Below, piece after piece: positions 61,155-64,000 of a stretch of 64,000 nt of DNA. Source of the stretch: Mesorhizobium sp. (lineage in GTDB: Bacteria > Pseudomonadota > Alphaproteobacteria > Rhizobiales > Rhizobiaceae); contig SAQG01000029.1 in the NCBI GenBank assembly GCA_004020315.1, positions 20,501 to 84,500 on the forward strand. Reading direction: 5' to 3'. Every line of letters begins with the position of its first letter. The first letter of the stretch is position 1. The position numbers were made by a program, and so were the translations under genes. The notes under the pieces are model-generated. The model did not search any database, was not told the origin of the DNA, and was given only the letters and a program-made list of their open reading frames with translations.

Positions 61155-61762
61155 GAATCGCCCGTATAGCGCTGCTCGCGCCACGGGTCGCCATAGATGT
61201 GATAGCCGCGCAGTTCCCAGAAACCCGGCTCGTCACGCTCGGTGAACTGCAGCCCGTTCAGCCATTTGGCCGACTTCCAGAAGTAGAGATGCGGAACCAG
61301 CAGCCGCGCCGGGGCGCCATGGTCCGGCGTGATCGGCTTGCCTTCGTAAAGCAGCGCCACCATCGCCTTACCGGCAGTGAGATCCTGCGTCGGCACGTTG
61401 GTGGTATAGCCGTCGAAGGACAGCGCCAGCGTGAAGGCGGTCGGTGGCTCGATGCCGGCATCCGCCAGAATATCGTCGACCAGCACACCTTGCCACGCCG
61501 TGTCGAACTTGGTCCATGCGGTCACGCAATGGATGTCGCGGGTCATCTTGGTCAACGGCAGCGCATTGAACTCCGTCCAGTTCCACTTCTTGATCGGCCG
61601 CGGTCCGTGCTTCAGCGTGAACGACCAGTCCTCGGTGCGCACGTGCGGCGTCGGCCCGGCCGACAGCACCGGAAACCCTTGCTCGAGATACTGCCCCGGC
61701 GGAATGCGCTCATCCGCATCCGTTGGGGGCTTTCGTCCTGAAAAGAAGCCGCGAGTGACCAT
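61151..61762 (-). CDS. Cytoplasmic sulfite-oxidase-fold molybdopterin protein (MsrP/YedY-like)
   Basis: The 203-residue protein of the oxidoreductase molybdopterin-binding family has the molybdenum-coordinating cysteine in DIHCVTAW (Cys79). The core motifs are WTKFDTAWQGVLVDDIL, and HGAPARLLVPHLYFWKSAKWL with the conserved arginine and histidine. It lacks the Tat signal and the haem-membrane partner of MsrP/YedY, so it should act in the cytoplasm, with electrons exchanged through the overlapping flavin reductase gene. Sulfoxide, N-oxide or hydroxylamine reduction is possible. It is shorter than sulfite oxidase because the dimer domain is missing. Confidence 0.85.
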   Translation of the reverse strand: MVTRGFFSGRKPPTDADERIPPGQYLEQGFPVLSAGPTPHVRTEDWSFTLKHGPRPIKKWNWTEFNALPLTKMTRDIHCVTAWTKFDTAWQGVLVDDILADAGIEPPTAFTLALSFDGYTTNVPTQDLTAGKAMVALLYEGKPITPDHGAPARLLVPHLYFWKSAKWLNGLQFTERDEPGFWELRGYHIYGDPWREQRYTGDS

Positions 61763-61926
61763 CGGGACAATCCGTTTGAATCAGGCCGTCTGTCGGCCTT
61801 CACCAATCTTCTCGAAGATGCTCTGGCGGGCAACCAAAATCTTGGCGAAACCCTGCGACAAGCTTGCCCTCAGCCTCGCAAGCTTGCCAATCCGAAGTGA
61901 TTGGCAAGCTTGAGACAGCGCCGGCT

Positions 61927-63465
61927 TCAGCCATTGGCGAAGGGCACGGCGACGAACATCTGCGCGTCGCCGCGTTCGACGAGCAGGAGCACGGATTTTT
62001 TGCCGGACTTCCCGGCCTGGGCAATTGCCTGGTTTGCCTGCCTGGCGTTGTGCACCGGCGCCTGGTTGACGGCGACGATGATGTCGCCGGGCTGGATACC
62101 GGAAGCCGAGGCCGCCTTGTCAGGATTGACGCTCTCGACCAGCGCGCCGCGCTGGTTGGGCGCTAGATTCATCGCCTGTCGGACATCGGGGGTGACGTCC
62201 ATCAGGCCGAGGCCGATCGCAGGGGTACGAAGGTCTTGCTGGGCGGATGGCCTCTCCGAGTCGCCGCCGACCGATGCCGCCTGTACATCGTCGCCATTGC
62301 GCCCGACATCCACGGAAATTTCGACGCTTTTCCCTTTGCGCCAGACATCGACCGTCTCCGTGGCGCCGGGCGAGACGTCGGCAACGGCACGCGACAGGTC
62401 CTTGGGATCCTTTACCTGCTGACCGGCGAAGCTGATGACAACATCGCCGGTCTCGATCCCGGCCTTTGCCGCCGGCGAGCCGTCGGTGACCGCGGAAACC
62501 AGCGCACCGCTGGGTTGAGCGAGGCCGACGGCGCTCGCCACATCCGGCGTCACCGGCTGAATCTGGACGCCGAGATAGCCGTATTGGATGGAGCCGCCCT
62601 TCATCAGCTTGGCGACCACCTTTTGCGCCTGGTCCGACGGGATGGCGAAGCCGACGCCGACGCTGCCGCCGTTCGGCGAATAGATTGCCGTGTTGATGCC
62701 GACGACGTTGCCGCTCACATCCATCAGCGGACCGCCGGAGTTGCCGTGGTTAATTGGTGCATCGATCTGAATGAAGTCGTCAAACGGCCCGCTACGCAGA
62801 TCGCGGCCGCGCGCCGAGACGATACCTGATGTAACCGTGGTGCCGAGGCCGAACGGGTTGCCGAAAGCGAGCACCTGGTCGCCCGGCATGAGCTTGTCGG
62901 AGTCGCCCCATTTGACGGTCGGCAAGGTCTTGTCGGATTTGATCTTGAGGACGGCGAGGTCGTTCTTGGCGTCGCGGCCAACCAGTTTTGCGGGAAGTTC
63001 GGTTCCGTCGTCGAGCGTCACCTTGATCGACGTGGCGCCATCGATGACGTGATTGTTGGTGACGATGGTGCCGTCCGCGGCGACGATGAAGCCGGAACCG
63101 AGCGCCTCTGCGCGAGGCGCCTGCTGCTGCGGCGGTGTCCTGGGGCCGGGCAGTCCCTGATCGCCGAAGAACTGGCGGAAATAGTCGTCGAACGGTGAGC
63201 TGTCGCCGAAGGGAGCAGCGTCGCTCATGGTGTCCGACTGTGCGTTCATGACGGTGGTGATCGTCACCACAGCGGGTTTGTCGGCCGCCACGATCGGAGC
63301 AAACGATCCATTGGGCACCGTCATGCTGGTGACGGGAGGGGTCACTGTTTCTGCCAGAGCGTCATTCAGCCTGGGAGCGAGAGACACGACGAATGGGCTG
63401 ACGATCAATGCGGCGCCCAGCAAGGCGGCGATACGATGTCTGCGAAGAATGTGGATAGGTGACAT
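61927..63465 (-). CDS. DegP/HtrA-family periplasmic serine protease
   Basis: The 512-residue protease-chaperone has an N-terminal basic region and a hydrophobic stretch (11-36) for export or anchoring. The trypsin-like domain has triad His139 (TNNHVI), Asp169 (KNDLAVLKI) and Ser243 (GNSGGPL), followed by two PDZ domains (about 305-390 and 415-505). It degrades or refolds misfolded periplasmic proteins. The linker before the protease domain is Pro/Gln-rich. ATG 63465 is preferred; GTG at 63498 would add 11 residues. No partner regulatory genes are beside it. Confidence 0.9.
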   Translation of the reverse strand: MSPIHILRRHRIAALLGAALIVSPFVVSLAPRLNDALAETVTPPVTSMTVPNGSFAPIVAADKPAVVTITTVMNAQSDTMSDAAPFGDSSPFDDYFRQFFGDQGLPGPRTPPQQQAPRAEALGSGFIVAADGTIVTNNHVIDGATSIKVTLDDGTELPAKLVGRDAKNDLAVLKIKSDKTLPTVKWGDSDKLMPGDQVLAFGNPFGLGTTVTSGIVSARGRDLRSGPFDDFIQIDAPINHGNSGGPLMDVSGNVVGINTAIYSPNGGSVGVGFAIPSDQAQKVVAKLMKGGSIQYGYLGVQIQPVTPDVASAVGLAQPSGALVSAVTDGSPAAKAGIETGDVVISFAGQQVKDPKDLSRAVADVSPGATETVDVWRKGKSVEISVDVGRNGDDVQAASVGGDSERPSAQQDLRTPAIGLGLMDVTPDVRQAMNLAPNQRGALVESVNPDKAASASGIQPGDIIVAVNQAPVHNARQANQAIAQAGKSGKKSVLLLVERGDAQMFVAVPFANG

Positions 63466-63726
63466 GGCCGTTGTCCGGGCGAGAAATTGGTCGGACACCG
63501 TGGCGTTCCGGTTGGGGAAGCGCCCATTCGGCGTGTCGAGGGTCGTCTTGCCTGTCTCGCCTGGCAGGGCAGCCGACCGGATCGACAGCCCCCATCTAGG
63601 GCGGGGATTGGGGTTTCCAGATGATATTACGAAGATTTAATATAACGGGTGGATGTCGCCCGCCCGCCAGATGAATGGCTGGATTCGAACCCCTTATGAA
63701 GGGAACGGGGCCGACTTGGAACAAAA

Positions 63727-63750
63727 AACCCGCCTTTCGGCGGGTCGGCG
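63727..63750 (-). terminator. Rho-independent terminator (minus strand)
   Basis: On the minus strand ACCCGCC-GAAA-GGCGGGT is followed by TTTTTTGT, a classical intrinsic terminator. The transcript it ends must begin to the right of 63750, where I see no protein gene; a small RNA is one explanation. Confidence 0.8.
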
Positions 63751-63842
63751 GCGCGAATCAGCACCCTGTGGAAATCGATAGCATGGTTGCCGGCACAAAG
63801 CTGGGGATCACGAGTTCGCGACCAGGATAATCGTTCAGCTTG

Positions 63843-63939
63843 GCGCTGCCCCTCACCCTTACCCTCTCCCCGTAAAAAAAGGGGGGTCGCCAGCGTTGCG
63901 GCCAAGCCCCTTCTCCCCGTCGTTCACGGGGAGAAGATC
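63843..63939. repeat. Palindromic repeat family 3, copy B
   Basis: Aligns in reverse orientation with 15851-15967. It begins GCGCTGCCCCTCACCCTTACCCTCTCCCC and contains CTTCTCCCCGTCGTTCACGGGGAGAAG as a near-perfect hairpin. The far end is lost or replaced by the sequence at the window edge. Confidence 0.7.
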
Positions 63940-63943
63940 CCGT

Positions 63944-64000
63944 CATGTCCGAACCGGATAGATAGGTAACAGAATGGACCGATTGCATGGGTGACAGTTT
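63944..64000. mobile_element. Possible terminal region of an insertion sequence
   Basis: Read on the minus strand, the edge contains two similar half-units: TGTCACCCATGCAATCGGTCC and TGTTACCTATCTATCCGGTTC. This TGTCACCTATGT...CCGGT pattern resembles the repeated terminal motif I recall upstream of integrase-type transposases in Mesorhizobium and relatives. No transposase is inside the window, so only the end, or a solo relic, is seen. Confidence 0.35.

Larger units (their letters stand above)
63466..64000. other. Non-coding right-end region with terminator, repeat and possible IS end
   Basis: There is no credible protein gene between the DegP start and the window edge. The stretch holds a minus-strand hairpin terminator (63727-63750), a palindromic repeat (63843-63939) and sequence at the edge resembling an insertion-sequence end. 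Around 63670-63700 the minus strand reads GGTTCGAATCC, like a tRNA T-loop, but no full tRNA could be folded. A small non-coding RNA upstream of the terminator (63750-63840, minus strand) is possible, since no gene in the window needs that terminator. Confidence 0.45.

Noticed and set aside
63660..63710. Possible tRNA gene on the minus strand, from the T-loop-like GGTTCGAATCC
   Set aside because: The flanking T-stem does not pair, and no anticodon arm, D-arm or acceptor stem could be drawn on either strand.
63627..63905. 92-residue open frame on the minus strand
   Set aside because: It runs through a terminator hairpin and a palindromic repeat, and its composition matches read-through of non-coding sequence.

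Overview
The window looks like chromosome of a Mesorhizobium-type alphaproteobacterium (Rhizobiales). It is GC-rich and dense, with many solute transporters and regulators of scavenging and catabolism. It carries a textbook rhizobial alpha-glucoside operon (aglR-EFGAK), two DUF680 mini-proteins of a kind typical of mesorhizobia, a TakP-like TRAP system, and several dispersed palindromic repeats of the rhizobial type. I see no phage, plasmid, tRNA or rRNA genes. The only hints of mobile DNA are the repeats and a possible insertion-sequence end at the right edge.

Layout. 0-7 kb: lipoprotein and CGNR regulator, an orphan LivH permease, and a TRAP transporter (two permeases, a zinc alcohol dehydrogenase, and a convergent TakP-like binding protein). 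7-14.6 kb: peptidase C26 amidohydrolase, small secreted proteins, 2-hydroxyacid dehydrogenase, LacI, DMT, DUF2000, AraC and MarR genes, and a secreted intradiol dioxygenase. 14.7-21.2 kb: CobW-type metallochaperone with a WD40 partner, an aminotransferase/glutamine-synthetase-like pair, and a UdgX-type uracil-DNA glycosylase. 21.2-38 kb: glycerate kinase, then a purine-degradation region. It holds guanine deaminase, cytochrome-c urate oxidase PuuD, a LysR gene, two LLM monooxygenases (one frameshifted), xdhCBA, uraH, a PuuE-UraD fusion, ureidoglycine aminohydrolase, ureidoglycolate lyase and a CDA-fold deaminase. 38-46 kb: CocE/NonD hydrolase and a dipeptide-type ABC importer with a fused double ATPase, ending in an alkaline-phosphatase-superfamily gene. 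46-48.4 kb: a decayed stretch with an oxidoreductase, an ECF sigma remnant and an orphan DUF1629 immunity-like gene. 48.5-56.5 kb: agl regulon. 56.6-57.2 kb: DUF680 pair. 57.7-60.4 kb: a cobalamin riboswitch ahead of a GbcA/GbcB-like Rieske oxygenase operon. 60.4-63.5 kb: a cytoplasmic sulfite-oxidase-fold/flavin reductase pair and a DegP protease. 63.5-64 kb: terminator, repeat, possible IS end.

How the genes work together. The purine genes describe guanine to xanthine to urate to 5-hydroxyisourate to OHCU to S-allantoin to allantoate, then ureidoglycine to ureidoglycolate to glyoxylate plus urea. Glyoxylate could pass through the glycerate pathway to the glycerate 2-kinase nearby. Allantoate amidohydrolase is the one step with no gene in the window. 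The agl genes import and cleave alpha-glucosides under a LacI-type repressor whose palindromic operators are visible.

Most worth a second look: the B12 riboswitch controlling a betaine-demethylase-like operon, a palindromic repeat inserted in frame inside xdhC, the UdgX covalent-binding motif, and the orphan immunity-like gene beside a decayed sigma factor.
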